A DNA stretch of 64,000 bases from an uncultured Oscillospiraceae bacterium. GTDB lineage: Bacteria > Bacillota > Clostridia > Oscillospirales > Acutalibacteraceae. A program made the translations under genes and the position numbers. Positions 32,785-41,358 of the stretch are shown here, in pieces. The notes below the pieces were generated by a model. The model searched no databases and had not been told where the DNA came from. It was given only the letters and a program-made list of their open reading frames with translations. Where the stretch lies: contig CATXDC010000010.1 in the NCBI GenBank assembly GCA_958366985.1, positions 1 to 64,000 of the forward strand, in the 5' to 3' direction. Each line of letters opens with the position of its first letter. The stretch's first letter is position 1.

Positions 32785-34719
32785 TTATCTGATTTTTGCT
32801 CCGTTGGGCATACCGTCTACAAAGACTACCTTTACATCGTTTTCGTCGCAGTCGGCTGCAAGAATCATTCCGCAGCTTTCAACTCCGCAGAGCTTTGCGG
32901 GCTTTAAGTTCGCCACAACCATTACCTTATGACCGATAAGGTCTTCGGGCTTGTACCAGGGGGCAATTCCGGAAGCGACGGTTCTGGGAGTTCCTGTGCC
33001 GTCATCAAGGGTTATCTGGAGCAGTTTCTTTGACTTTTTAACAGGGAAGCAGTCTTTGATTTCTGCAACTCTCAAATCAACCTTGCCGAAATCATCAATG
33101 GAAATCATCTCAGCAATGCCGGGGATTTCCTTTTTCTCAGGCTCAGGCTTCTTTGTGAGCTTTTCAAGCTCTTCTAGTTCCTTTGCAAGGTCAAGACGGG
33201 GGAAGATTATGCTGCCCTTCTTAATCTCTGTGCCTGCGGGAAGAAGTCCCCATGAAGCGGCGTTATCGTAGGAGAAAAGAGCCTTGTCGCATACAAATCT
33301 TTCCTGAATTGTATGTGCAGTTGTGGGAAGGAAGGGAACAATAAGAGAAGAGATAATGCGGATGCTTTCGCAGAGATTATACATAACCGCACCAAGTCTT
33401 GCTTTCTTAGCTTCATCCTTTGCAAGAGCCCAGGGCATGGTTTCGTCGATATATTTGTTGGTTCTGGAAATAAGCTTCCAGATCTCTGAAAGAGCGTTGG
33501 GGAACTGGAGAGTTTCCATCTGCTTTTCGACGTTTTCTCTTACTGCAACAGCAGTTGCTATAAGGTCGTCGTCAAAGTCTCCGGCTTCTCTGTCTTCCGG
33601 GAGAACTCCGCCGAAATATTTTCCAACCATTGCCTCGGTTCTTGAAACAAGGTTTCCGAGGTCATTTGCAAGGTCGGAGTTTATGCGGTTAATAAGAGCT
33701 TCGTTTGTGAAGTTTCCGTCAGAGCCGAAGGGGATATCTCTTAAAAGGAAATAACGGATAGCGTCAACGCCGTAACGTGAGCAGAGTATGGAGGGGTCAA
33801 CGACGTTGCCCTTTGATTTACTCATCTTGTCGCCGTTAAAGTTAAGCCAGCCGTGACCGAGAACCTTTTTGGGAAGGGGAAGGTCAAGAGCCATGAGCAT
33901 TGCAGGCCAGATGATTGTGTGGAAACGTACAATCTCCTTACCTACAAGGTGGATATCGGCAGGCCAGTATTTTTCATAAAGTGATGTGTCATCGGAGCCG
34001 TAGCCGAGAGCGGTGATATAGTTTGACAGAGCGTCAACCCAAACATATACCACATGGTTATCGTCAAAATCAACAGGAACGCCCCATTTGAAAGAGGTTC
34101 TTGAAACACACAAATCCTCAAGGCCGGGACGGATGAAATTGTTTATCATTTCGTTGCGGCGTGATGCAGGCTCAAGGAACTCAGGATGCTCTTCTAAAAG
34201 GTTCAGAATCCTATCCTGATACTTTGAAAGGCGGAAGAAATAAGCCTCTTCGGAAGCAGCTTTTACTTCACGTCCGCAGTCGGGACATTTGCCGTCAACA
34301 AGCTGAGTTTCAGTCCAGAAGGATTCGCAGGGAGTGCAGTACATTCCCTTGTACTCGCCTTTGTAGATATCTCCCTTTTCGTAGAGAGCACGGAAAATCT
34401 TCTGAACAGCCTTTACGTGATAATCGTCGGTTGTGCGGATGAAACGGTCATAGCTGACGTTCATAAGTGTCCACAGATCTTTGATTCCCGCAACTACCTT
34501 GTCGACGTATTCCTTAGGCGTTACGCCGTTTTTCTTTGCAATCTCCTCAATTTTCTGTCCGTGTTCGTCGGTGCCTGTGAGGAACATTACATCGTAACCC
34601 TGCATTCGCTTGTATCTGGCGACTGTATCCGCCATTACCGAGCAGTAAGCGTGACCTATATGCAGATTGGCAGACGGATAGTAAATGGGTGTTGTGATGT
34701 AAAACTTTTCTTTACTCAT
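32785..34719 (-). CDS. metG: Methionyl-tRNA synthetase with C-terminal tRNA-binding domain
   Basis: The 644-residue class I synthetase has HIGH near residue 20 (LHIGHAY), a zinc knuckle CTPCESFW...CPDCG near residues 125-150, KMSKSKGN near residue 295 and an anticodon-binding helical domain. Residues 540-644 are an EMAP-II-like domain starting ISIDDFGKVDLRVAEI that aids tRNA binding and dimerisation. Two adjacent ATG codons follow AAGGAGGA; the second (34719) has the better spacing and gives MSKEKFYITTPI. The frame extends far upstream without support. No T-box is visible in the short leader. Confidence 0.95.
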   Translation of the reverse strand: MSKEKFYITTPIYYPSANLHIGHAYCSVMADTVARYKRMQGYDVMFLTGTDEHGQKIEEIAKKNGVTPKEYVDKVVAGIKDLWTLMNVSYDRFIRTTDDYHVKAVQKIFRALYEKGDIYKGEYKGMYCTPCESFWTETQLVDGKCPDCGREVKAASEEAYFFRLSKYQDRILNLLEEHPEFLEPASRRNEMINNFIRPGLEDLCVSRTSFKWGVPVDFDDNHVVYVWVDALSNYITALGYGSDDTSLYEKYWPADIHLVGKEIVRFHTIIWPAMLMALDLPLPKKVLGHGWLNFNGDKMSKSKGNVVDPSILCSRYGVDAIRYFLLRDIPFGSDGNFTNEALINRINSDLANDLGNLVSRTEAMVGKYFGGVLPEDREAGDFDDDLIATAVAVRENVEKQMETLQFPNALSEIWKLISRTNKYIDETMPWALAKDEAKKARLGAVMYNLCESIRIISSLIVPFLPTTAHTIQERFVCDKALFSYDNAASWGLLPAGTEIKKGSIIFPRLDLAKELEELEKLTKKPEPEKKEIPGIAEMISIDDFGKVDLRVAEIKDCFPVKKSKKLLQITLDDGTGTPRTVASGIAPWYKPEDLIGHKVMVVANLKPAKLCGVESCGMILAADCDENDVKVVFVDGMPNGAKIR

Positions 34720-34837
34720 CATTTGTTCCTCCTTGTGAAACAGAATATTACAAATTATTCTACCATTATTTAAATTTAAAAACAAGACGGATGGGGTCAA
34801 TCGTAGGTAGTTTTTGCAAAATAACCTTTGATAATCC

Positions 34838-34873
34838 ATAAAAATAAACCGGCAATACATATGTACTGCCGGT
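34838..34873 (-). terminator. Rho-independent terminator of nagB
   Basis: ACCGGCA and TGCCGGT enclose a further self-complementary TACATATGTA, forming a long hairpin 34 bases past the nagB stop, with TTTATTTTT following on the minus strand. Confidence 0.85.
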
Positions 34874-34906
34874 CTTATAAACTTAACCGTTAAATCAGAT
34901 TAAATT

Positions 34907-35626
34907 TTAAAGAAGCTTTGCTGCTTCCTTATCAAGGAAGATTACTGCGTCCTCATGGTTCTGAAGCACGGAAGCGGGGCAGGAGGGAGAAACTTCGCCC
35001 TTGATCATTGCGTAAGCTGCCTTAGCCTTGCTTTCACCTGTTGCAATAAGAACAATCTTGCGTGCCTTCATAATGCTGCCGATACCCATTGTCATAGCGT
35101 AACGGGGCATTGGAACGTCGCCGAAAAATTTCTGGTTGGAAGCAATTGTGCTGTCTGTAAGCTTTACCTTATAGGTATGCTGTGTGAATTCATCGGCAGG
35201 CTCATTAAAGCCGATATGACCGTTTGTGCCGATTCCGAGAAGCTGAAGATCAATTCCGCCTGCATTCTCGATTGCTTTTTCATAACGCTCACACTCAGCC
35301 TTTTCCTCAGCGTTGCCATCGATGAAGTTTACTTTATTAAGGTCAACGTCAGTACGGGAGAAAAGATTGTCAACCATAAAGGAATAAAAGCTGTTTTTAT
35401 CGCTTTTGGGGAGGTCGCAGTATTCATCAAGGTTAAAGGTAGTAACATTTTTGAAACTTACGTTTCCTGCTGCATATTCTTTAGCCATATAGTCATATGT
35501 AGGTACAGGGGACATACCTGTTGCAAGACCGAGAACTGAATCGGGTTTAGCGTTAACCTGGTCTACAAAAATTTTGCCAACTTCTTCGCCTATCTGAGCG
35601 GCGGTATCCAAAACGATTACTTTCAT
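34907..35626 (-). CDS. nagB: Glucosamine-6-phosphate deaminase
   Basis: The 239-residue enzyme converts glucosamine-6-phosphate to fructose-6-phosphate and ammonia. Family stretches include LGLATGMSPVPTYD near residue 35, FNLDEYCDL near residue 66, QLLGIGTNGHIGFNEPADEF near residue 128 (catalytic Asp/His region) and ATGESKAKA near residue 200. ATG at 35626 has GGAGGAAC upstream; an earlier in-frame ATG lacks one. nagA is not adjacent. It allows growth on amino sugars or recycling of cell-wall sugars. Confidence 0.95.
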   Translation of the reverse strand: MKVIVLDTAAQIGEEVGKIFVDQVNAKPDSVLGLATGMSPVPTYDYMAKEYAAGNVSFKNVTTFNLDEYCDLPKSDKNSFYSFMVDNLFSRTDVDLNKVNFIDGNAEEKAECERYEKAIENAGGIDLQLLGIGTNGHIGFNEPADEFTQHTYKVKLTDSTIASNQKFFGDVPMPRYAMTMGIGSIMKARKIVLIATGESKAKAAYAMIKGEVSPSCPASVLQNHEDAVIFLDKEAAKLL

Positions 35627-35874
35627 GTTGTGTTCCTCCAAATATTAATCGGTGCTGTGCTCAAGCTCCTTTACATTATAGCATCAAATTATGATTAATA
35701 ACACCTTTTTTATAAAAAAACAATAAATTCATACTCTTTGCAAAAATCTCTGTGAAAAAATAAACATAAATTTTTATAAATAATAGTAAAATATGGTTTT
35801 ATTTTATTGTTTTTTAGTCCTTTGCTGTGCTAAAATATAAAACAAATTTATTGCCGAGGAGTGGATATATTATT

Positions 35875-36426
35875 ATGGGAAAACTTGAACAGCTTGATAA
35901 AAAAACAGAGGAAAAAGGGTCTGGCGTTGTTACGGTATGGCAGTTTGTAAAATTCACATTTGCAAGCCTTATTGCAATGATTTGTGAATTTGCGATACTC
36001 AATATTATGAACCATATAGATGCAATAACAAATCTCAATATGCAGCCCTTCGACTGGTTTGTTTTCCATTATAAGGGAGACGGTGTAGAGGGACTCGGAA
36101 CAATGATTGCTTTCCTTGTTTCAACAACCGCTGCGCAGATTATCTCCTTCGTTGTAAACAGAAAGAAAACCTTTGGCTCAAATATGAACCTTACTTTCAG
36201 CGTAGTTGTGTATTTTGTAGTAATTGTGGCTCTTATCTGCGCTCAGACTTACTTTGCTCCGCAAATAAGCTATCTGCTTCAGAATAATGCAGGAATGAGT
36301 TATGACCTTGCTGCCAACATTGCTAAAATGTGTTTCAGCTTCCTTAACTTTGTAATATTGTTCCCATTGGAGAAATTCGTAATTATGCGCAAAGTTGAAA
36401 AGAAAGAAGAAGCTGAAGAAAAATAA
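35875..36426 (+). CDS. GtrA-like small membrane protein
   Basis: The 183-residue protein has four hydrophobic segments (near residues 22-40, 70-92, 110-130 and 145-165). It shows the family pattern QFVKFTFASLIAMICEFAIL near residue 22 and FVVNRKKTFGSN near residue 93 (the N-R-x-x-T-F motif). GtrA-like proteins are thought to move lipid-linked sugars across the membrane or to support surface glycosylation. The ribosome binding site GAGGAG is 13 bases from the ATG, longer than ideal, so a nearby non-ATG start is possible. Confidence 0.75.
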   Translation: MGKLEQLDKKTEEKGSGVVTVWQFVKFTFASLIAMICEFAILNIMNHIDAITNLNMQPFDWFVFHYKGDGVEGLGTMIAFLVSTTAAQIISFVVNRKKTFGSNMNLTFSVVVYFVVIVALICAQTYFAPQISYLLQNNAGMSYDLAANIAKMCFSFLNFVILFPLEKFVIMRKVEKKEEAEEK

Positions 36427-36434
36427 AATAATCG

Positions 36435-36468
36435 ATGAGCCTGAAATTAAAATTCAGGCTCATTTTTT
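36435..36468 (+). terminator. Rho-independent terminator of the GtrA-like gene
   Basis: ATGAGCCTGAA and TTCAGGCTCAT form an eleven-base stem, followed by TTTTTT. Confidence 0.92.
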
Positions 36469-36474
36469 ATTACC

Positions 36475-36516
36475 AATAAAACCGAAGCTCCTTACAGGGA
36501 AGACTGTAAGGAGCTT
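36475..36516 (-). terminator. Rho-independent terminator of the flavodoxin-like gene
   Basis: AAGCTCCTTACAG and CTGTAAGGAGCTT form a perfect 13-base stem 25 bases past the stop, with GGTTTTATT following on the minus strand. Confidence 0.85.
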
Positions 36517-36540
36517 CTTATAGAGTCTTGAAAGGGGAAT

Positions 36541-37017
36541 TTAGAAAGCTTCCGCTTTGCTGACTGCATTTTTAACAAATTCCAAAACATGGGTTGGATT
36601 TTTCTTAATTTCCTTTGCCGGAATTGTAACTACGCTGCGGCAATTTCCGCCTGCAAGGGAAATGCGCTTTCTGAATACTTCAGATGTATGGCGGGAGAAG
36701 AATCTGTCCTTAATGAATACACCGATAACTTCTGTTCCGCTGAGATTTGTTGTGTGAAGAAATTCGTTTACAACTGCAGCTGGCATACCTGCCGTAAGAG
36801 TTGATGCGATGATTACACTGTCATACTTTGAAAAATCAATGTCGAGTTCCTTAATTCTGACACCCTGTCCGCTTAAAGCGCATGAAAGTTTTTTTGTATA
36901 TCCGCAGGAATAACGGGGTGAAAGTTCAATAACATCAGTATACTTGCTGTCTGCATTTTCAGCGCAGATTTTTCCTACATGGGAATCTGTACAGTAATAG
37001 ATGAAAAGCGTTTTCAT
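36541..37017 (-). CDS. Flavodoxin-like protein
   Basis: The 158-residue protein has the alternating alpha/beta pattern of flavodoxins: MKTLFIYYCTDSHVGKICA at the start, where the FMN-phosphate loop normally reads T/S-x-T-G-x-T, then KYDSVIIASTLTAGMPAAVV near residue 65 and GVFIKDRFFS near residue 100. The phosphate loop is not canonical, so FMN binding is uncertain. It may be a diverged flavodoxin or a flavodoxin-domain protein with another role. It lies 59 bases downstream of a lipase-like gene on the same strand. Confidence 0.6.
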   Translation of the reverse strand: MKTLFIYYCTDSHVGKICAENADSKYTDVIELSPRYSCGYTKKLSCALSGQGVRIKELDIDFSKYDSVIIASTLTAGMPAAVVNEFLHTTNLSGTEVIGVFIKDRFFSRHTSEVFRKRISLAGGNCRSVVTIPAKEIKKNPTHVLEFVKNAVSKAEAF

Positions 37018-37075
37018 TTAAAATCTTCCTCACTTTAAATTAGCTTCATATATTTACTTTAAATTTTATTGTTTA

Positions 37076-38026
37076 TCAGGATTGCTTCTTATTCAGAACT
37101 TCGTTAAGCCAGTCGAGAACGTCTTCAAACACCTGCTGCTTGTTGAGTTCGTTTAAAATTTCATGTCTGTCGTTTTCGTAAAGCTTAAGGGTAACATCCT
37201 TATGACCGGTCTTTTTAAGGTCATGGAAAACCTGTCTTACTCCCTTACCGTATTCTCCAACCGGATCTTCTGTTCCGGAGATGAGAAGCATGGGCAGAAT
37301 AAACGGAACGTTATTATACCATGAGTGAGTTGAAACACTGCGCAGGATGTCAAACAGATCTCTGTATCCAGCAGCAGTGAAAAGGAATCCGCATTTGGGG
37401 TCGGCAATGTAGGCATCTACAACAGATTCATCACGGGTAAGCCAGTCAAAGTCAGTGCGCTTTTCTCCGACTCTTTTATTGTAGCTGCCAAAGGCAATTT
37501 TGTTGATAAATTCACTTCTGTGATGAACGCCTTTTCTTGAAGCTACAAATTCTGCGATTTTAACGGCTAAGCCTGCTGCGGGATTGGTTCCGCTTGTTCC
37601 GCAGAAAATTGCTCCGTCAATATTCATTCCGAATTTTTCAGTGTAACGTCTTGCAATAAATGAGCCCATACTGTGACCGAAAATGAAAAACGGTTTGTCA
37701 GGATATGTGCTGCGTGCAATGTCTGTTAAAAGTTTTACATCGTTTACAAGGTCGTGACGTCCGGTTTTGTCTCCGAAATAACCAAGCTCGCTGTCATTTT
37801 TAACAGAGAGGCCGTGACCGAGATGGTCGTTGATAAAAACTGCAAATCCGTTGCTGCTCAGGAATCTTGCAAACTCGTCATATCTTCCGCTGTGTTCAGC
37901 CATACCATGGCAGATCTGAACTATACCTTTTATCTGATCCTCATCAGCGGGAGTATATGAGCGGGCATAAATATCGGCAAGTCCTGAAGAGGACGGAAAT
38001 GTGTATTCGTTAACTGTAATGTTCAT
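37076..38026 (-). CDS. Alpha/beta hydrolase, monoacylglycerol-lipase-like (serine aminopeptidase S33 group)
   Basis: The 316-residue enzyme has GIVQICHGMAEHSGRYDEFA near residue 35, the oxyanion region HGMAEH, the nucleophile elbow FGHSMGS near residue 120 (Ser nucleophile), LLISGTEDPVGEYG near residue 245 (Asp) and YENDRHEILNE near residue 288 (His). This set is typical of bacterial monoglyceride lipases and lysophospholipases. No signal peptide is present, so it acts in the cytoplasm. A promoter with an inverted repeat lies upstream. Confidence 0.88.
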   Translation of the reverse strand: MNITVNEYTFPSSSGLADIYARSYTPADEDQIKGIVQICHGMAEHSGRYDEFARFLSSNGFAVFINDHLGHGLSVKNDSELGYFGDKTGRHDLVNDVKLLTDIARSTYPDKPFFIFGHSMGSFIARRYTEKFGMNIDGAIFCGTSGTNPAAGLAVKIAEFVASRKGVHHRSEFINKIAFGSYNKRVGEKRTDFDWLTRDESVVDAYIADPKCGFLFTAAGYRDLFDILRSVSTHSWYNNVPFILPMLLISGTEDPVGEYGKGVRQVFHDLKKTGHKDVTLKLYENDRHEILNELNKQQVFEDVLDWLNEVLNKKQS

Positions 38027-38322
38027 AATTTCAAGCTCCTTTCTTAATTTAAATAAACCAAAAGAGCTGGAGCGATGCAGCTCTAAAAAATATCATCGTT
38101 GCTACACTAAATTAACATCTTTAATTTACGCAAATATTATAGCATAAGTTTTGAAATTTTGTAACACTTTTGTTACTATTTGAAAGAGTTTTGTAGTAAT
38201 TGACAAAAAAGGTAAAAAAATGTCTAACAAAAGAACCAAATAAATTCGGATTTTTTTATAATTTATGACGCTTTTATCAAAAACATCGATAAATATTTAT
38301 TTTGTATATCTATTTAATCATA
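38027..38322. other. 296-base non-coding gap between lipase and radical SAM genes
   Basis: It holds the lipase ribosome binding site (AAAGGAG next to 38035), its promoter and an inverted repeat (both listed separately), and AT-rich sequence with no ORF above 30 codons that has a ribosome binding site. No terminator is obvious for the radical SAM gene. Confidence 0.6.
38136..38176 (-). promoter_or_regulatory. Promoter of the lipase gene with possible operator
   Basis: On the minus strand TTACAA (38159-38164) and TATAAT (38136-38141) are 17 bases apart. The inverted repeat GTAACA-CTTT-TGTTAC (38161-38176) overlaps the -35 box, a position suited to a repressor or to an activator binding just upstream. 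Confidence 0.55.
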
Positions 38323-39207
38323 TTATATTCCCGTAAGGTCAAAGTCAGGGATATATTTTGACTGAGCTGAGGAAATTTCCTGAAGAAAACCGTCCTCAAA
38401 GCCCATTTCCAGCATTGCGTTTATAACTTTTTCATATTCTCTCTTAGTAATTTTCCTGTTGATTTCGGGAAACTCTTCGGCTCTTGAACAGGGAGTATAC
38501 TGACACATGAGACTTACAGGTATATTTTTAGGGTAATTTTCCCAAATATACCTTAAAACTTTTATGGACTCGTTTGTATGCTGGGGCAGAATGAGATGTC
38601 TTATAATAACTCCTTTGGTGATAAGTCCGCTTTCATCGTACTGTGGAGCACCTGCCTGACGTATCATTTCCTCAATGGCTTTTGATGCAAAATCGAAATA
38701 ATCCGCCGCTCCGGAGTATTTTGCGGAAACATCACTGCTGACATATTTGAAATCGGGAAGATAGACATCTATAAGTCCTTCAAGAGAGCGGAGGGTTTCC
38801 ACTCTTTCGTATCCGGAGCTGTTATATACTACGGGAATTGAAGGCTTTTTCTTTTTTAAAACACGTCTTATGGAAGCTGCAAAATGGGTGGGATTTACAA
38901 GATTTATATTGTTGGCTCCCATATCTGCAAGTTCGTCAAAGATTTCAGAGAGCCTTTCTTCCGTTACAGGTGTGCCGAAGCCGCCGGTACTGATTTTACT
39001 GTTCTGACAAAAAACACAGCCCAGAGAACAGCCGGAGAAAAAAACGGTTCCCGAACCTTTTTCGCCGCTGATGCAGGGTTCTTCCCAAAAATGAAGAGCT
39101 GCTCTGGCTAAAATAGGGGAATCAGGCATTTTGCAAAAGCCGTCAGAGTGCTTTTCTTTTTCTCTTTTAACTTTACACATTCTCGGACAAAGGCTGCATT
39201 TTTCCAT
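38323..39207 (-). CDS. Radical SAM protein of the PflX/pyruvate formate-lyase-activase-like group
   Basis: The 294-residue protein begins MEKCSLCPRMCKVKR with a Cys cluster that may bind a second metal centre. It then has the radical SAM motif CSLGCVFCQN near residue 60 (C-x3-C-x2-C) and further PflX-type stretches NINLVNPTHFAASI and VYNSSGYERVETL. The order matches uncharacterised PflX proteins; their substrate is unknown. The ATG at 39207 has AAAGGAA upstream, and the 36 codons before it are not convincing coding sequence. It stands alone, divergent from coaX. Confidence 0.85.
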   Translation of the reverse strand: MEKCSLCPRMCKVKREKEKHSDGFCKMPDSPILARAALHFWEEPCISGEKGSGTVFFSGCSLGCVFCQNSKISTGGFGTPVTEERLSEIFDELADMGANNINLVNPTHFAASIRRVLKKKKPSIPVVYNSSGYERVETLRSLEGLIDVYLPDFKYVSSDVSAKYSGAADYFDFASKAIEEMIRQAGAPQYDESGLITKGVIIRHLILPQHTNESIKVLRYIWENYPKNIPVSLMCQYTPCSRAEEFPEINRKITKREYEKVINAMLEMGFEDGFLQEISSAQSKYIPDFDLTGI

Positions 39208-39322
39208 TTTGGTATTCCTTTCAGTATAAACTGGACAAAATAAAATCAAACATAAAATACAGACAGTCTGCTTATGTTTATACAATATAATAGTTGTCAT
39301 CGACAAATTTTTCAACCTTAAA

Positions 39323-39351
39323 TTGATTTATCATGATTTTTGAGATATAAT
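39323..39351 (+). promoter_or_regulatory. Promoter of coaX
   Basis: TTGATT (39323-39328), 17 bases, TATAAT (39346-39351) on the plus strand, about 60 bases before the ATG. Confidence 0.7.
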
Positions 39352-39412
39352 ACCCACCGTCGGATATATTGATTTTACAATAAAAACAAAGCTGCAAAGC
39401 GGAGGTGCTTTT

Positions 39413-40186
39413 ATGGTTTTGACCGTTGATATAGGAAATACAAATATAACTTTCGGTGCGTATAAAAATGATGAGCTGATGTTTGTGCTCCGTCTTTCAA
39501 CAGACAGAAGAAGAACAAGGGATCAGTATGCGGCTGAATTTCATGATCTGCTGCGTCTTAACGGAGTAGAAGGCTCAGATTTTTCGGGAGCTATTATCGG
39601 TTCCGTTGTGCCGGAGCTTACAAGAGCCGTCAAAGAGGCAGTGAAATTTGTAACGGGCCGCACACCGTTAATGGTAGGACCCGGAATAAAAACTGGACTT
39701 AACATCCGTACCGATGACCCCGGAGAACTGGGAGCTGACCTTGTTGCGGGAGCAGTTGCCGCAATTGAGCTTTTCCCGCTGCCGTGTCTTATTATGGATT
39801 TGGGAACTGCCACAAAAATCAGTGTAATAGATGAAAAAGGAGTCTTCAGAGGCTGTACAATCGCCGCAGGAGTAGGTATTTCCGTTGAAGCTCTTGCTGC
39901 AAAAACTTCTCAGCTCCCCGGTATCAGTCTTTCGGCTCCTGCTCACACAATCGGTACAAATACAATAGACTGTATGCAGTCCGGTACAGTGTTCGGCACT
40001 GCTGCAATGCTTGACGGCATGGCAGACAGAATTGAAGAGGAGCTTAACTGTCCTGTAAAAAGTATAGCTGCAACAGGCGGCTTTGCCGGGGAAATAGTCC
40101 GCAACTGCCGAAGAAAAGTAACATATGACGGCGAACTTTTACTCAAAGGATTAAAGATTTTATATGACAGAAATTCTTCAAAATAA
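39413..40186 (+). CDS. coaX: Type III pantothenate kinase
   Basis: The 257-residue enzyme phosphorylates pantothenate, the first step of coenzyme A synthesis. It belongs to the ASKHA fold: MVLTVDIGNTNITFGAY holds the phosphate-binding DIGNTN at residues 5-10, GADLVAGAVAA lies near residue 104 (catalytic Asp), IMDLGTATKISV near residue 126, and AATGGFAGEI near residue 220. GGAGGTG precedes the ATG. A putative pantothenate-type ECF S component follows, so uptake and trapping of the vitamin are encoded together. Confidence 0.95.
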   Translation: MVLTVDIGNTNITFGAYKNDELMFVLRLSTDRRRTRDQYAAEFHDLLRLNGVEGSDFSGAIIGSVVPELTRAVKEAVKFVTGRTPLMVGPGIKTGLNIRTDDPGELGADLVAGAVAAIELFPLPCLIMDLGTATKISVIDEKGVFRGCTIAAGVGISVEALAAKTSQLPGISLSAPAHTIGTNTIDCMQSGTVFGTAAMLDGMADRIEEELNCPVKSIAATGGFAGEIVRNCRRKVTYDGELLLKGLKILYDRNSSK

Positions 40187-40343
40187 GCCTTTAATCCGTG
40201 ATATTAATTCTCTGTATTTTAGCTTCGCAGTTAAAATAAATTTTCAGATTATACCGCTGTTTTCGTTCATCAGTACGGCGTGAATAAATCACGCCCCGGC
40301 GCTGCATCCTTTTTATGGAGCAGCAGCAAGGAGGTAATAATTT
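40187..40343 (+). promoter_or_regulatory. Structured leader before the ECF transporter gene
   Basis: The 157-base gap between coaX and the S component contains a perfect stem GGCGTGA-ATAAA-TCACGCC (40277-40295). A second, imperfect stem follows immediately (GCTGC..TCC / GGA.GCAGC, about 40301-40327) and ends just before AAGGAGG. The second stem could limit access to the ribosome binding site. I do not recognise a known riboswitch. Confidence 0.4.
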
Positions 40344-41156
40344 ATGAAAAGCAAAAAATCAACTAAGAGCGTCCTTACGCTCACTCAGCTGGGAGTGCTT
40401 TCTGCACTTATTATCCTTTTGACCTTTGTGCCCAATATCGGATACATCAGCTACGGTGTTCTGAGTATCACGATTATTCACATTCCCGTTATCATCGGCG
40501 CAATTGTTATGGGACCTAAATCAGGCGCAATTCTCGGCGCAGTATGGGGAATTTCCTGTATTGTAAAAGCGGTTCTGGCTCCGCCGTCACCTCTTGAGGG
40601 TGCTATTTTCTGGAATCCTGCTGTGTCACTTATTCCCCGTGTTCTTGCGGGATTCATAGCAGGCGCAGTTTTTGTCATTGCTGCAAAAGCAGATAAAATC
40701 GGAAAAACTGCTCAGACGATTGCCGCTGTTATTGCCGCTCTTCTTGCAGGTGTTGCAGTAACTTCTGCTGTGAGCTTTGCAAAGCAGGCGCAGTGGGCTG
40801 GTTTTGCAGTAGCTTTAATAGGAGCAGTTGTATTCGCTCTTATAATTGCGGGATGTCTTTATCTTGTTTTTGCGCCTAAAAAGCAGGATGCAAAAGGCAA
40901 AAAGAATAACATACCTGCCGGTATCGCCGCAATTGCAGGCTGTATTACCAATACGATTTTCGTAATGGGAGCTATTTATATTTTCCATGGCGGAGAGTTT
41001 GGTCAGGAGCTCGGAATCACCGTTATGTCTTTCGGCGGTTTCCTTAAATATGTCCTTGCAGCGTTTACAATCAATGCAGTTCTTGAAATTGTGGCGGCTG
41101 TAATAATCGCTGTTCCCGTGAGCATGGCTCTTAAAAAGGTAAAGACAAGAGTATAA
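40344..41156 (+). CDS. ECF transporter S component, probably for pantothenate (PanT-like)
   Basis: The 270-residue protein has six to seven hydrophobic segments. Its N-terminal half has LTFVPNIGYISYG near residue 27, IIHIPVIIGAIVMGPKSGAILG near residue 44 (read as IHIPVIIGA plus MGPKSG) and IPRVLAGFIAG near residue 97, all typical of PanT/DUF3816-like S components. It would bind the vitamin and pair with a shared EcfA/EcfT module encoded elsewhere. Pantothenate is inferred because coaX lies directly upstream. A strong AAGGAGG precedes the ATG. Confidence 0.82.
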   Translation: MKSKKSTKSVLTLTQLGVLSALIILLTFVPNIGYISYGVLSITIIHIPVIIGAIVMGPKSGAILGAVWGISCIVKAVLAPPSPLEGAIFWNPAVSLIPRVLAGFIAGAVFVIAAKADKIGKTAQTIAAVIAALLAGVAVTSAVSFAKQAQWAGFAVALIGAVVFALIIAGCLYLVFAPKKQDAKGKKNNIPAGIAAIAGCITNTIFVMGAIYIFHGGEFGQELGITVMSFGGFLKYVLAAFTINAVLEIVAAVIIAVPVSMALKKVKTRV

Positions 41157-41207
41157 TTTTAAGTCAGTTAAACAGAACGAAAACAGTTAAGTATATATTT
41201 TTAAAAT

Positions 41208-41239
41208 TCAGGCTTCGTCTTAATGGACGGAGCCTTTTT
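41208..41239 (+). terminator. Rho-independent terminator after the ECF S component
   Basis: AGGCTTCGTC and GACGGAGCCT pair over ten bases with one G-U and are followed by TTTT. Confidence 0.88.
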
Positions 41240-41358
41240 GCTTGTATCCTGAAAAGGTTACTCAAAATTGACCTCTTTAAAATTACTGAAAATTGTATAT
41301 TTAACTATGACACTTTTTCTGCTATCATGTATCCATAATGAAAAGAGAGGTGTCAGTT

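Noticed and set aside
34161..34773. Plus-strand ORFs of 93 and 118 codons antisense to metG
   Set aside because: Shadow frames of methionyl-tRNA synthetase with no supporting signals.
34720..34906. T-box or S-box upstream of metG
   Set aside because: The gap is short, contains the nagB terminator, and has no conserved riboswitch blocks.
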